A DNA stretch of 64,000 nt from Lunularia cruciata (lineage: Eukaryota > Streptophyta > Marchantiopsida > Lunulariales > Lunulariaceae). Positions 34,158 to 46,248 of the stretch are shown one piece after another. Both the position numbers and the translations under genes were made by a program. The stretch is taken from NCBI GenBank assembly GCA_948567375.1, contig OX419756.1:54388333-54452332 (forward strand), read 5' to 3'. Positions within the stretch are counted from its first letter, which is position 1, and each line of letters starts with the position of its first letter. Under the pieces are notes generated by a model. The model worked only from the letters and a program-made list of their open reading frames with translations. It was not told the DNA's origin and searched no databases.

Positions 34158-34750
34158 TATAATACCATTAGTTAGACATATTATCTAGAAATTTGGGTTA
34201 GTAACATCAGGAAGGATGTATATATGATGGACTATGTAGATCAGATAGAGGTGTCATCAAAAGATTACTTCTAATAATAAAGAAGGAGCTAAAAACACCT
34301 TGAAAACTTCAAAGATAATTTTGGAGGCATAGACGGAGGAATAAGGCTCAAAAATACAAAAAGATTTTTTCCCCTTAAAATAGGAAAAAACTTTTCTTGT
34401 TCTCCCACTATTTGTCTTATCAAGAGCTTTCCAATGGTATCTCACCCACGCAATTCTAAGCTCCCTATAGGAAGATTCCTTAAAGATTCACTCTAGTCAA
34501 ACTTATTTGACCAAACAGATAGGACAAGAACCAATGTGTCACCAATCCATACAACTAATCTCAAGGTGGAGCTTGCTAACATATCACCAATCCTAATATT
34601 TGATCCACAAATGGAGTTTTCCTTGAGTGATTTTTCTTTGTTATATAATAAAGACAAGGTTCTGCTTTGGGGCATTGTAGTATTGGGTGTTAAGCTTTGT
34701 GTTCCTTCTCCAGTGTTTCTCTTCAAGGTTCTCATATCCTTAAAATATTA
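34158..34750 (+). repeat. Family B LTR, L2
   Basis: About 593 bp, starting TATAATACCATTAG (TG end mutated) and ending CATATCCTTAAAATATTA. Short-form LTR resembling L1 and L5. A TATATAATAAAG box lies near 34639. Confidence 0.8.
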
Positions 34751-34765
34751 GTTTGGGTTTCAATA

Positions 34766-35501
34766 TATAATACCAAGAGCTAGCCATATGATCTAGATGT
34801 GAAATTTGGTTTGGTAACATCTGGAATGATTTTATACATGATAGTCAAAATAGATCAGATAGAAGTATCACCAAAAGGGTACTTCTACTAATAGAGTAGA
34901 AACCAAACTAGACTTGAAAACCTTGGAACCAATAGCTAGAGATATGATTTAAAGGTGAAAATTGGTTTGGTAACATCTGGAATGATTTTATACATGATGG
35001 ACTGAATAGATCAAAAAGAGGTTTCACCAAAAGAGTACTTCTACTAATAGAGTATGAACCAAAATATGCTTGAAATCTTTGAAGGCAATTTTGGAGGCCT
35101 AAACAGATGAATTAGGCCTTGAAAATGTGCAAATTATCCCTAATGGAGTAAGAGTTGGCCTTCCTCCCCTACTTTGTCTCATCAAGAGCTTCCAATGGCA
35201 CCTCATCCCATATGATTCTGAGATTCCTATAGGAAGATTCCCTAAAAGATTCCCTCTGGTCAAAACTTATTTGACCAACCAAATAGGACCAGGACCGACA
35301 TGTCACCCATCCAAGTAAGTAATCCAAGGGTGTATCTTGCTCACATGTCACCTATAAGTGTGCTTAATTCTAGGGTGGAGCTTCCTTGGAGGAGATCCTC
35401 TTTGTCTATATAATAAAGAGAAGGTGCTCCTTTGGGGCATCGGAGGTTTGAGTGTGAAGTTGTGTGTTTCTTCTCAAATCTCATATCCTCGGAGGATGAC
35501 A
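34766..35501 (+). repeat. Family B LTR, L3 (5' LTR of B copy 1, long form)
   Basis: 736 bp. The first about 160 bp occur twice in tandem (ATACCAAGAGCTAGCC.. and ACCAATAGCTAGAG..), a duplication also present in L4 at 47897-48648. It is followed by TGGTATCAGATC, a primer-binding site of initiator tRNA-Met type. Confidence 0.85.
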
Positions 35502-36059
35502 ATGGTATCAGATCAGGTGTTGTCATCCAAGAGAGCTGATCACCTCTCTTGGAAGAACATGGGCTACTGAGATTGAGTAATTTTGAGGAGAGACATCCTA
35601 GTAGATTAGGAGTGCTAGAGGGAGGATGGAATGGAGGCTCCAGGAGGACAATATCCAACACCTTGCTTTAAGTTCTTGAATCCATTCCACATCAAGATTA
35701 TGTACATTCAATGTGAGCAAGTGAGAGTGTATCTGGTTTCTCACTTTGGAGCAGAGTTCATGGATATAATGATGAATTTGCCAAACCCAGTGATTCTGCC
35801 TGTAGTGATTTACGATAAAGAGTGGGATTTGAAAATCTATATTTTTTTGTGATGGATTTGAATGTCCCAAATCCTTTCCCTTTTAACACTCAAGTAGAAA
35901 GTCATTATGTAGTGAGACCAAAAGTGATGTTTAGAGATTTTGTGGTCAGGAATTTTGGTGAGGAATATTATCAATGAGCGGTAGCTTCAGAGGTCCTAAT
36001 GGTAGTTTTGATAGTTCATGCACCTTCCAAAGTGATCATATTAACTCTTTATTGAAAAA

Positions 36060-36950
36060 GACAATAGCAATTGAGTGTTGCAAGAGCCATGGATCCGTAG
36101 TTGCAGGAGTTGGTGTAAGGAATGCAGGGGATGTTGAATGAATTTTGAGAGATTAAGATGACCATGGAGGCATTACAAGGTCAAGTGCAAACCCTTAGGA
36201 ATGATCAAGCAATGCAAGAAGAAGAGCCGTATCAAAACCCAATACCTGCAATCCAAGTACTTGGAGAGGCACTCGTGCCTACAAACTTAGTCAACAATGA
36301 AGCTACATTGCTACTACGGATGAAGAAGACATGCAACATTGAGCCTTACAAGGGGCAGTGTATGATGGGAGTAGTGGAGAACTGGATCTCACAAATGAAT
36401 CAATATTTCCGATTGTTCTCAATAGAGATCACCAAGCATGCTTCAAGAATATTTGCATGTGGGTCCTTGACCAATAAAGCACTCACATTGTATGATACTT
36501 GGGAATGATCCATGTTGGCAAAGAGAAGAAAGATCACGTGGACATCAATGCAAGACGGATTGCTGCAAAATTTTTTAGTCGGTGGACTCTATGCAAATGG
36601 GCCGGATTCGACTATGGAGATTGAAACAAAAGAATAGTGTACAAAAGTATATGGCTGCATTTTTGGATCTACGAGTTGCAATAACCGACATGAGTCCAAT
36701 AGAGGCTCTCGAGAATTTCAAACAAGGGTTGAAGGAGCGGATTTGCCAAGAAGTCATGGTCCAAAATCCTTGCACGGTATTTGAAGCCATTGCTTGTTCA
36801 CAAAGAATAGAAAGGGCATTGGGTGGAAGAGAAGGAGTAGTTCCAATTCAACATTATTGGGCAGAAATGCCACACTTGGATGAACCAGTACCGATGGAAC
36901 AGGGCAACCTTTGGTTTTAAGACCGAGGAGCACGACCACTTCAAGGAGAG
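36060..36950 (+). mobile_element. Family B copy 1: gag region
   Basis: Frames of 112-116 codons carry gag-like features: MEALQGQVQTLRND coiled-coil start, ENWISQMNQYF, then WRLKQKNSVQKYMAAFLDL and FKQGLKERI, which match the capsid core of plant gypsy gag. Corresponding sequence occurs in copies 2 (49.2-50.2 kb) and 3 (60.6-61.4 kb). Confidence 0.75.
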
Positions 36951-37009
36951 CGGGGTTCACGCCAATTTGTGTAGGAGAATATGAGGAATCAATTGAGTGG
37001 CGAGTGATA

Positions 37010-38462
37010 CAATTAGCTCATTATGATGCAATCTTAGGCATGCCATGGATGTAGCATTACAACCTTATGGTAGATTGGAGGAAGAAAATAGCAAGAACTC
37101 CCAAATGGTCAATTGGTGGAGTTAAAGAAAAATCACATAGGCAAGAATTGCCTCTTTATGTCATAAAGACAACAACTATCTGTAAGACCAATAGATGTTT
37201 CATGGATCTAATAAGAGAAGTCCAGAGTGCACAACTCAATGGGAAAATTCCTAAGAAATTGAAGGATGTGGTAAATGAGTTCCAAGATGTCTTTCACAAT
37301 GATCTACTTGTAGGATTACCACCTAAAAGGAGAGTAGATAAAAAATTGAGACACTCTTGAGGAAGACGCCTCCTTGTAAGGCCCCATATCGCCTATCACC
37401 TCATGAGTTAGAGGAGTGTAAGAATTAAATTGAGGAACCAAAGGGTTCATCCAACACAACATATCACCATATGGAGCTCTCATCTTGTTTGTGAAGAAAA
37501 AGGATGGTACAATGCGCATGTGCATCAACTATCGGGGTCTCAATCAACAAACAATGAAGAAAAAATACCCCTTACCTCGCATGGATGACCTGTTTGATCA
37601 GCTCAATGGAGCAAGACACTTCACCAAACTGGACTTGCGGAGCGGTTACAATCAAATCTGAATTGCAAAGGAGGATGTGTACAAAAATGCCTTTTGAACC
37701 AAGTATGGCCACTTTGAGTATCTTGTGATGCTTTTTGGCCTCACCAATGCACCAGCCACTTTCATGAGTCTAATGAATGACATATTTTGTCCATATTTGG
37801 ATAAGTCTGTTATTGTCTTCTTGGATAACATCTTAGTATACAATAGCATAATGACAAAACACAAATAGCATCTATGAGAAGCCTTCCATATTCTAAGACA
37901 AAATTCATTATATACCAAACTCTCAAAGTGCGAGTTTGGCAAGTCTGAAGTAGACTACTTAGGGCAAAGAGTAAGTGTAGAGGGTATTCAAGTTTTGATA
38001 GATAAAATAGAGGTTATTCAAAAATGGCATGCCCAATAAGATAAGACTCAACTCAAGAGCTTCTTGGGGTTGACGGGATTCTATCGTTGATTTGTAAAGG
38101 ATTTCTCCAAGGTTGCACAACCTTTGACAACATTAATTGGCAAGGAGAAGAAGTAAACATGGTGAACCACACAAGAGCTGGCCTTTCCAAGAAGTGAAAG
38201 CCGCCTTGGTACATGCACCAATCTTGAAGTGGTATGACCCAAAACATCCAATCAAGTTGGCTATAGATACATCAAGCGTAGAAATAGGAGCAACCCTACA
38301 ACAAGAGTGATATGACGGATGCCATCTAATTGCATATTTTTTAAGAAATTTATTACCAATAGAGCACAACTATCACACCATAAAATGAAAAGAGTTTCCC
38401 ATTGTCCTTGCAACAAAGCATTGGAAGCACTATATGGGCAAGAAGGCATTTGTAGTGGAGAT
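37010..38462 (+). mobile_element. Family B copy 1: protease end, reverse transcriptase, RNase H start
   Basis: YDAILGMPWM marks the protease end. RT motifs follow: [33 protein letters not shown] and a VFLDNILVY block. RNase H begins near 38.15 kb and is cut by the family C insertion, continuing at 46249. Confidence 0.82.
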
Positions 38463-39152
38463 TGTGAGCCGGCCTGTCTCTCACTTAGGATGAACCTCTG
38501 ATGGCTATTATGGTAGCGCACCATGGACTAAGAAGGCAGGGAACCCCAACTCCATCATCTCCTCCAAGGCTAACACTCCAAGACTCAAGACATTGCTCAC
38601 TAGAGAACTCAATGAGAGAGAGATAGTTGCAAATGAAAGGATGATGAGTACCTCCTAACCCCTTGTTTATATACTTGTGAAATAGTTACATACCAAAGTT
38701 ACTAATTACTAGAGTAACTCAAGCTACTAGGCTAAAAGTCAAGTAAAGTCAAAAAGTAGAAAGGAATATCCATTCACATCGGCATATTCCACTAAGCATG
38801 TGATCTTATCTTGACCAACCACTAAGTCAAGGATTCCTTCACATGGGCTATCCTTGGACTATAGAAGAATCCAAAACAAAAATATTTGCGGGCCCAAGAG
38901 TTCTCAACTCTTTCCTCAAAGCCAAATACCTAGGAATAATACCAAGTCAACACACTAGAATCTAAAATAGTAGTGCTCATCTTTTCTACTTCCTCTAAAG
39001 TAAGGTCCCCTCTATCTTAGCTATGACTAACTTTAGCTAATCATGAATAATGTAGAACCATCCTTTATCTCTATATAAATAACATCTCTCAAGTACTTGT
39101 AATACCAAGCTAAATATCACAATACCACACACATGCACAAATGGGTGTTACA
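38463..39152 (-). repeat. Family C 3' LTR
   Basis: 690 bp. Plus-strand ends TGTGAGCCGG..GGTGTTACA (TG..CA). Near-identical to 45560-46248 and to the solo LTR at 58729-59420. Confidence 0.93.
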
Positions 39153-39161
39153 TTTACCCCC
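39153..39161 (-). other. Family C polypurine tract
   Basis: On the minus strand GGGGGTAAA abuts the 3' LTR and follows GAGGACAAAGTG, a common feature upstream of the plus-strand primer in plant gypsy elements. Confidence 0.75.
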
Positions 39162-39523
39162 GGACTAAGTTTTCACTTTGTCCTCAAAGTGAAGGTCTCT
39201 CTATCTTTTATAATACATCTTCAACTTATCATGGTTAATCCTATCAAGGTGTATTCTCCCCAACTCCTTGAGATCATAGGTGTAATTGCCCCACACCTTC
39301 TCCACTATGAAAGGTCCAAAGTACTTAGGCAAAAACTTCTTTTGCACTCTCTTGAATCAAATGGAATCAAACAACATTACCCAATCACATTCTTTGAAAG
39401 GCTCCACCTTCTTCTTGCCTGGCCTCTTGTCATAGCTCTCCTTTTGTTTCCTTTGGGCTTGCTTCACTCAACCCTAGCAACTGCTCTTGCCTCTTCCAAC
39501 TCCGTGAGTTGTTCCTTCCTTGA

Positions 39524-40309
39524 CTACTCTGCATCACCTCCTTGTGGTTTCTTCAATCTCCTATGATTACTTTGGAAGGTAGGAAGATCAAAGTGAATAG
39601 GCAGGGTAGACTCAATACCATATACCAATTGAAATGGAGAACATCCGGTGGAAATCTTCATGGTTGTCCTATACCCCCACAAAACTGCATGAATCCTCTT
39701 GTCCCAATGATGTTTAGCCCCCTCCATTTTTGGATCTTTGGCCAACATCATGCACAAGGTCTGATTGGTTCTCTCTGCCAAGCCACTGGAATTTGGCTTA
39801 TAGGATGTAGTTACTCTATGTGTGATAGAGAAATATCGTAGCATGGTTGTAGTAATGTTTCTTGTAAACTCTCTTCTATTGGAAACCAACTCCAAAGGGC
39901 ATCCAAACCTAGTGATAATGCGTTCATAAAGAAATCTACCAACTTCATCTTCATTCTTGTCCCTCAATGGTCTAGCCTCAATCCACTTGGTAAGATAATC
40001 AGTAACTACCACAATATACCGATTGTTCCTTGGGGTTCTATTGAGAGGACCTACAAAATCAATTCCCCACTTCTCAAAAGATCCTAGCAATGGAATTGAT
40101 CTAAGTGGTGGAGTGGATGTAGACTTTCTAGCAAAAGCTTGACAAACATGACAAGTTTTACAATAATCAAGAAAATCCTTGAAAATTCCTCTCCAATGGT
40201 AACCTGCATCTAGAATCTTGAAAGTAGTCACCTTTCCTACAAAGTGGCCTCCACACACTAAACCTTCATGAAACTCCTTTATGAGTAAGATAGACTCTTC
40301 CTTACCCAC
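39524..40309 (-). mobile_element. Family C: integrase region
   Basis: An open piece of 261 codons. It starts with H-x7-H and CKTCHVC zinc-binding residues (about residues 13-60), then FEKWGIDFVGPL and VVVTDYLTKWIEARPL of the catalytic core, and GLAERTNQTL with the glutamate. The FEKWGIDFVGP block is typical of Athila/Tat-type plant elements. Confidence 0.9.
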
Positions 40310-40930
40310 TACTCTTTGAAGTAGACCATCTGCTCTTGGTGAAAAAGAATATCCTCTACCATTGTGAAAGGTCTAGATCTTGCTGCAAGGGCCTTCCTCT
40401 CCCTAGCATGCATCCTTTCTGAATGGTTACCTCTTGTCACAAAATCCACAATCTCCTTGTACTCCATTGGAACCTCTTGAGTGATTGAGATTATCATGAG
40501 CTCTTCATCCGAGAAAGAATCATCCAGTGGCTCATCTCCATCATGATCATAGGCCCTAGATAACAAATCAACATTTGCATATTTCTTTCTTGGCCTATCC
40601 TTAATGGTGTAATCATACTCAGACAAGAGTATCATCCACCTCGCTAGTCTCCCTTCAAAATTAAGCTTGTTGAAGATGTACTTCAAAGCCTTGTGATCCA
40701 TGACAATGGTGGCTTTCCCTCCAATCAAGTAGTGTCTAAACTTCTTGAGACCAAAGATCACTGCCAATCCTTCTCTCTTTGTGACAGAGTAGTTCTTTTC
40801 TGCTAAAACCATCTGCCTACTAGCATAAACTATTGGATGATCATGCCCATCTTGGTCTAATTGACCAAGAGTGCATCCTATAGCTATATTAGAAGCATCA
40901 GTGTAGAGGATGAAAGGCTTATTCCAATCA
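40309..40930 (-). mobile_element. Family C: RNase H region
   Basis: Motifs NYSVTKREGLAVIFGLKKFRH, VMDHKALKYIF and YDYTIKDRPRKKYANVDLLSR match the RNase H domain and connection of gypsy pol. It follows the RT piece directly on the minus strand. Confidence 0.88.
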
Positions 40931-40932
40931 GG

Positions 40933-42672
40933 TTAAGCAAGAATTGGAGCTACAACCAGGGATTGCTTGAGTTCCTCAAAAGCTTTGAGAGCCTCCTTGT
41001 CCTCCAAAATCACCATGTAATCTACACCCTTCTTCATGTACATGGTCAATGCATAAGCCTTGTTGGAAAATGAGAAGATGAACCTCCTATAGTATCCAAC
41101 CATCCCCAAGAATTGGCATAACTTTGTCAAATTTGAAGGGAATGGAAGGATTGAGATTTTCCTCACCTTCTCAAGATCAACTGCTATTCCATCCTTGGAG
41201 ATGATGTGCCCCAAAATTAGACCTTCTTCACATCCAAAAATGCACTTCTCTGGGTTGAGTGATGCATTTGCCTCATCCAAGCATTGCAAGACCTTGATTA
41301 GGTGCTCAAAGTGCTCCTCCTTGCTCCCATATACACAAAAGTCATCAATGAAATCTCTCACAAATTTCCCAATGAAAGGTTCAAATACCTTGTTTATGAA
41401 CCATTGGAATGTAGCTGGAGCATTGCAAAGCCCAAAAGGCATGACCTTGAAAGCATAAGTTCCCCAAGGTGTGATGAATGTGGTGAGTTGTTGATGTTCT
41501 GGTTTAATCTTGATTTGGTTATATCCACTATAACCATCTCCAAAATTGTACCTCTCATGACCTGCAACCTCCTCCAAGATCTCATCAATAAATGGCAATG
41601 GGTAGTAGTCCTTCTTGGTAATAGCATTGAGCTTCTTGTAATCCACACATACCCGAAGCTTGCCATTCTTTTTCTTCACAATAACAATTGGAGACACCCA
41701 TTTTGAATTCTCCACCTCAAAGATAAATCTGGTCTCCTTGAGCTTATCAATCTCCTCCTTCACAACCAAAGATATTGGTGGGCTAATGCGACATTGCTTT
41801 TGGCGAATTGGTCTTGCATGAAACTCTACCTCTATGTTGTGCTCCTCCAAGGTGACTTCCTTCAAATCCTTGTAACTAAAAGCAAACACATGGATGAACT
41901 TGCGGAAAATCTCCTCAAATCTCACCTTCTCCTCCTTGGTAACATTTGGACCATACTTGAGGGTAGATAACTTTCTCTCTAACTCTTCAAGTGTCAATGG
42001 TGATTTTTTTGGGTCCTTCAAAACCTTTGGCTTAGGTGAAAAATCCATAGTACACAAAGGATACACATTTGAATCAGATTCAGATTCATCCTCCTCCATG
42101 GAAGTCTCTTCTTCCATGCTTGTGTCCACACCTGAAGCTCCTTCTTCAGAATCTGATTCCCAATAATCAGAAGATGGAGTATTTGAATGTGAAGTGTTGG
42201 TGGTGTTAGTCACAAGAATTGTGACTCTATGGTTTGATGGCCCAATCCTCAAGTACCCTTTGTGCCATTGATAAGTTGTGCATGCTGCTCTCAACCATGG
42301 CCTCCCAAGAAGTAAGTCATAGCTTGAATCCTTCAAGACTTGGAAAGTCATGAGATTTTGAACTCCCATAACTGAAACTACCACCTTATCCATCACCCCT
42401 ACTGGTCTAACTTGTTGCTTGTTTGTCATGCTCACCACAAATTTTGAAGGTCTTGAGGGTATCATACCCAACTTCTTCATCAACCTTTCTGACATGACAT
42501 TCATTGTTGATCCTCCATCAACCAATGCATCCTTTATGTTGTGACCATTCACTCGCACATCAATCTTGGAGGCATATTCACAAGCCTCCCATGGTGTTGG
42601 CTTGGCATCCACCACCCCCATTGATACTGGAGCTTTTGCCTTCTTCTTTCTCTTGCTCCTTGTAGATCTCAA
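40933..42672 (-). mobile_element. Family C: protease and reverse transcriptase region
   Basis: The longest open frame of the window, about 580 codons. Protease near residues 35-130 (ALVDGGSTMNVM, then LLLGRPWLRA), an acidic Ser/Glu-rich linker at about 170-210, and RT from about 260: VSPIVIVKKKNGKLRVCVDYKKLN cut to the motif VDYKKLNAITKKDYYPLP, MPFGLCNAPATF and FIDDFCVYG. Retroviral-type aspartic protease and RT for element replication. Confidence 0.93.
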
Positions 42673-42690
42673 ACTACCTCTAAGCTCCTT

Positions 42691-43914
42691 TCACAAGGTA
42701 GGGTTCAAAGCTATCAATTGGCCCACTGTGATGTTTGCCTTGTGACCACAAATATCCTCCAACACATTGTAGTTCCATTGTTGCTTTGAAATCAAGAAAT
42801 CCTCCATCCCCAACTTCTTCCTTAGAGTCTTTGTTGTCGATGGTGTTGAGGTGTGAGTGCTCTTAGTAGACATAGGAGTATCCTTGCTTGGAGTAAATCC
42901 TTGAGAAGAGTGAACATCCTTTGCAAAACAAGCTCTCTTCTTCTCTTGTGCCAAAAACTCCAAATTAAGACCCTTGGAGTTTGAGCACTCTTCCTTCTCA
43001 TACTTACTCTCAAGCACATCTATGGATGCTATCCCCTTACCTTTGTTTGGATTAAGAGCCACTTGGATTTCACTACCTCCCTCTTTCCCTCTATTGGCTC
43101 CCTCATAACCCCTTCCTCCATGGTAAGTGGAATTTAGGCAATTCCTTTGGATATGGCCTCTTCCTCCACAACCGAAACAATTTCTATCACTGAAATTGTT
43201 GGCTGGTTGGCCTCCTCTAAATGGATAGTTTCAATAAATCCTAGACCCTCTCCCTATATTCTGATCCACCTCTCTCTTCTCCCATAGTTGTACCACATTG
43301 ATCTTGAGATCCGCAAGTTGTTCTATGATGGTTTAAAGTGGATCCTTTGGTGGAGGTGCAAGAACTGGAGCAACTACTACTTGTGGTGCAACCCTTGCCA
43401 CCAAAGTATCAGAAGTTCCACCATACTTTTAGCCTTGAGGAGGATGCACAACCTCCTTCACCACCAAATCACTCTCATCCCTTTCCAAACTCTCCTCCAT
43501 ACCAATTGCAATCTTGATAGCTTCCACCTTGGAAAAAGGTTTCTCATATCTCACCTTGCTTCTAGTTTGTGTTCTCAATCCTCCCACAAAATTCTTGGTG
43601 AGCATGGCCCCTATGCCAATCATTGTAGTCTCCACATGATCCCCACCCTTCCTCAACACTATGCAAAATCTGGACTCTAACTTTTCTACTCTTTCCACCT
43701 AGACTCTGACTTTCTCTCCATCTCCTTGTTTGAGAAAGGTAACCTCACTCATCAATCTATCATAACTCTCATTTGGGAGAAAGTTCTCAATGAGTGCTGA
43801 AGTCAAAGTCTCCCAAGACTCTTCTTGCTCATCTCTCATCTCTCTCCTTTGGTATTCTAACTCATACCATGTAAGTGTTGCATCCTCAAAGAAATCTGGT
43901 AATAATGAGGTCAC
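42691..43914 (-). mobile_element. Family C: gag region with zinc knuckle
   Basis: Capsid-type sequence (FFEDATLTWYELEY, then NFVGGLRTQTRSKVRYEKP) is followed near 43140-43190 by the CCHC zinc knuckle CFGCGGRGHIQRNC, and then by a linker rich in Ser/Thr before protease. Read in pieces. Confidence 0.82.
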
Positions 43915-45535
43915 TCATTCTTCCTCCTCTCATTGTTTCCTATTCAAGTTCTCTTGAAGTCTCTCACAAAGACCTCCACATCTTCTCTATCCTTGCCAAA
44001 GAAAACCGGAAGTTTCACATCTTAACCCCTCACTATCTTTCTTTTCTCTCAATTTTTCTTTCTCTTTTCTTTTCTCTCACTCTATAACTAATAGAGTATG
44101 TACATGACTAACACCATTTGAGAATAATCCACCCTTGGGAACAAAAAAAGGTTCAGATTGCTCCAAGATTTCTATAGCAATATCAAATCCTAGAGTGCAT
44201 ATAAATCTAACTCTCATGGATAGTTTATCCATAAGTTGAAAGATTATCTCCATCACTAATCTTGAGAACTAGCTGATGAAGGTGGTAGTATTTCTGTAGT
44301 TGTACTAAGACTCTCTCCAAGATCCTTCACCAAAGTCTCCAAAATGATTTTACTCCACTACACTCATGTCCTTTTGGAAGTCCTTCAACTCCACAAACCT
44401 CACACAACTCCTTGGTCTTAGATCTTCTCCCTCCCAATCTTGGTGAAGAAGGTCCAACTTGCAAACCAAAGTCAAGTAAGCCTCTCTTTTCCCTCAATCT
44501 CTTGCTCTCAAAGTCAATGGACATAAACTTGACTTATGTCCTTTCTCTCCACATAGGAAGCACTTAGACTCACTCTTTCCTCCAAGTGGTGTAGGTTTTT
44601 GGATCCTCTCAACACTCTTCAAATTCTATTGTAAACTCTCTTTTCCTCAAATCCACCCCTACAATCACCTAAAACCCTTAGGGAACCTAACATAGTCTCA
44701 ATTTTTACTCTTGGTGACCCTCCATGTTTGCAAGATAAATCTAAACACTCAAACATGCTTTTTCACTCTCCACTCTACAGAATTGACCCTTCCTCACATT
44801 TTCACTCAGATCTCTCAACTAGTACGTGACAGTCCTCTGAAATTTTTTCACACATAATCAAAACTCTAGGGTGTCCTTCCTTGCAAAATTTCAGATCTTT
44901 TCATCAAACCATTTGGCCTAGACAACTTTCTATTCAGCACACATATTTCAGATTTGGTCTAGAAACCACCCCCTCATTTCAAAAACTCATAACTCCTTGC
45001 TTAAGAATGATCTCTCTCCAATTTTTGTGTTACCAGGTAGGATATTACATACTGAATTGTCTCAGAACTTTTCACAACAATCCACTGAAAATTAAAGAAA
45101 TGGCAGACTCAGTACAATTTTCCAGAGAGCATGCAATTGCGGGAGCAGTTTACCCTATCAACTTTCAAAAATTCTAACTGAATGTGCATAATAGCTCTCA
45201 CAATAATTCCAAATGTGTTAACTGAACAATATTTCAAACTATCATGTGTAAAAATTTCAAGTTCAAATCTCAAACTTGAGATTTTGCCCAAAATCACCTT
45301 AATCCTTAAAATCTGCAATCCAACTTACACTATCTCTTTAAATCCTCTCATGTGTACAAGATGTACAAAATCACTTCAAAGACATCATAATGAACTATAG
45401 GGTATACAAATGGATCTTGGTTCTCTAACATAAGTTCAACACTCTCCTCTCTCAATGTTCTCTCCAAGTGAGCTCTCATAGCCTTCTTTTGTCCAATGTA
45501 GAATTGAACGCAGAACATTATCTTGCCTTCTAGAG
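43915..45535 (-). mobile_element. Family C: long leader
   Basis: About 1.6 kb between primer site and gag. It contains a polypyrimidine run on the plus strand (about 44031-44092) and one short minus-strand ORF (44327-44524) with a C-x2-C-x8-H-x-C cluster (CEVCGVEGLPKGHEC) that resembles a zinc finger. No other domain is visible. Confidence 0.6.
44031..44092. repeat. Polypyrimidine tract in family C leader
   Basis: About 60 bp almost wholly C and T on the plus strand (purine on the element's sense strand), just upstream of gag. Confidence 0.8.
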
Positions 45536-45536
45536 A

Positions 45537-45555
45537 GGTCCCGACAAAGGAACCA
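45537..45555 (-). other. Family C primer binding site, tRNA-Glu-like
   Basis: Minus strand TGGTTCCTTTGTCGGGACC, four bases inside the LTR edge. It differs at only a few positions from the complement of the 3' end of plant tRNA-Glu (TGGTTCCGTTGCCGGGA). Confidence 0.6.
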
Positions 45556-45559
45556 ACAA

Positions 45560-46248
45560 TGTTAGCCGGCATGTCTCTCACTCAAGATGAACCTTTGATG
45601 GCTATTATGGTAGTGCACCATGGACTAAGAAGGCAAGGAACCCCAACTCCATCATACTCCTCCAAGGCTAACACTCCAAGACTCAAGACATTACTCACTA
45701 GAGAACTCAATGAGAGAGATAGTTGCAAATGAAAGGATGATGAGTACCTCCTCACCCCTTGTTTATACACTTTTGAATAGTTATATACCAAAGTTACTAA
45801 TTACAGGAGTAACTCAAGTTACTAAGCTAAAAGTCAAGTAAAGTCCAAAAGTAGAAAGGAATATCCATTCACATGGGCATATTCCCCTAAGCACGTGATC
45901 TTATCTTGACCCAACCACTAAGTCAAGGAATCCTTCACATGGGCTATCCTTGGACTATAGAAGAATCCAAAACAAAAATACTTGCGGGCCCAAGAGTTCT
46001 CAACTCTTTCCTCAAAGCGAAACACCTAGGAAGAATACCAAGTCAACACACTAGAATCCAGAATAGTGGGGCTCATCCTTTCCACTTCTTCTAAAGTAAG
46101 GTCCTCTCTATCTTAGCTATGACAAACTTTAGCTAATCATGACTAATGTAGGACCATCCCTTATCTCTATATAAATAATATCTCTCAAGTACTTGTAATA
46201 CCAAGCTAAATATCACAATACCACACACATGCAAAAATGGGTGTTACA
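45560..46248 (-). repeat. Family C 5' LTR
   Basis: 689 bp, pair of 38463-39152. Plus-strand ends TGTTAGCCGG..GGTGTTACA. Confidence 0.93.

Larger units (their letters stand above)
38463..46248 (-). mobile_element. Family C Ty3/gypsy element (Athila/Tat-like), nearly complete but broken
   Basis: A 7.79-kb element inserted in reverse into the RNase H region of B copy 1. It has two LTRs of about 690 bp, a tRNA-Glu-like primer site, a long leader, gag with a zinc knuckle, protease, RT, RNase H, integrase and a polypurine tract. No chromodomain was seen. The order PR-RT-RH-IN and the DGGSTMN protease and FIDDFCVYG RT signatures resemble the non-chromovirus Athila/Tat lineage of plants. Flanks AGAT (38459-38462) and AGAC (46249-46252) form a near-match 4-bp target duplication. 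It looks close to whole with only a handful of breaks. LTRs differ by very roughly 6% over the first 430 bp by eye. Confidence 0.9.

Noticed and set aside
41302-41706. 134-codon plus-strand ORF
   Set aside because: Antisense shadow of the family C reverse transcriptase.
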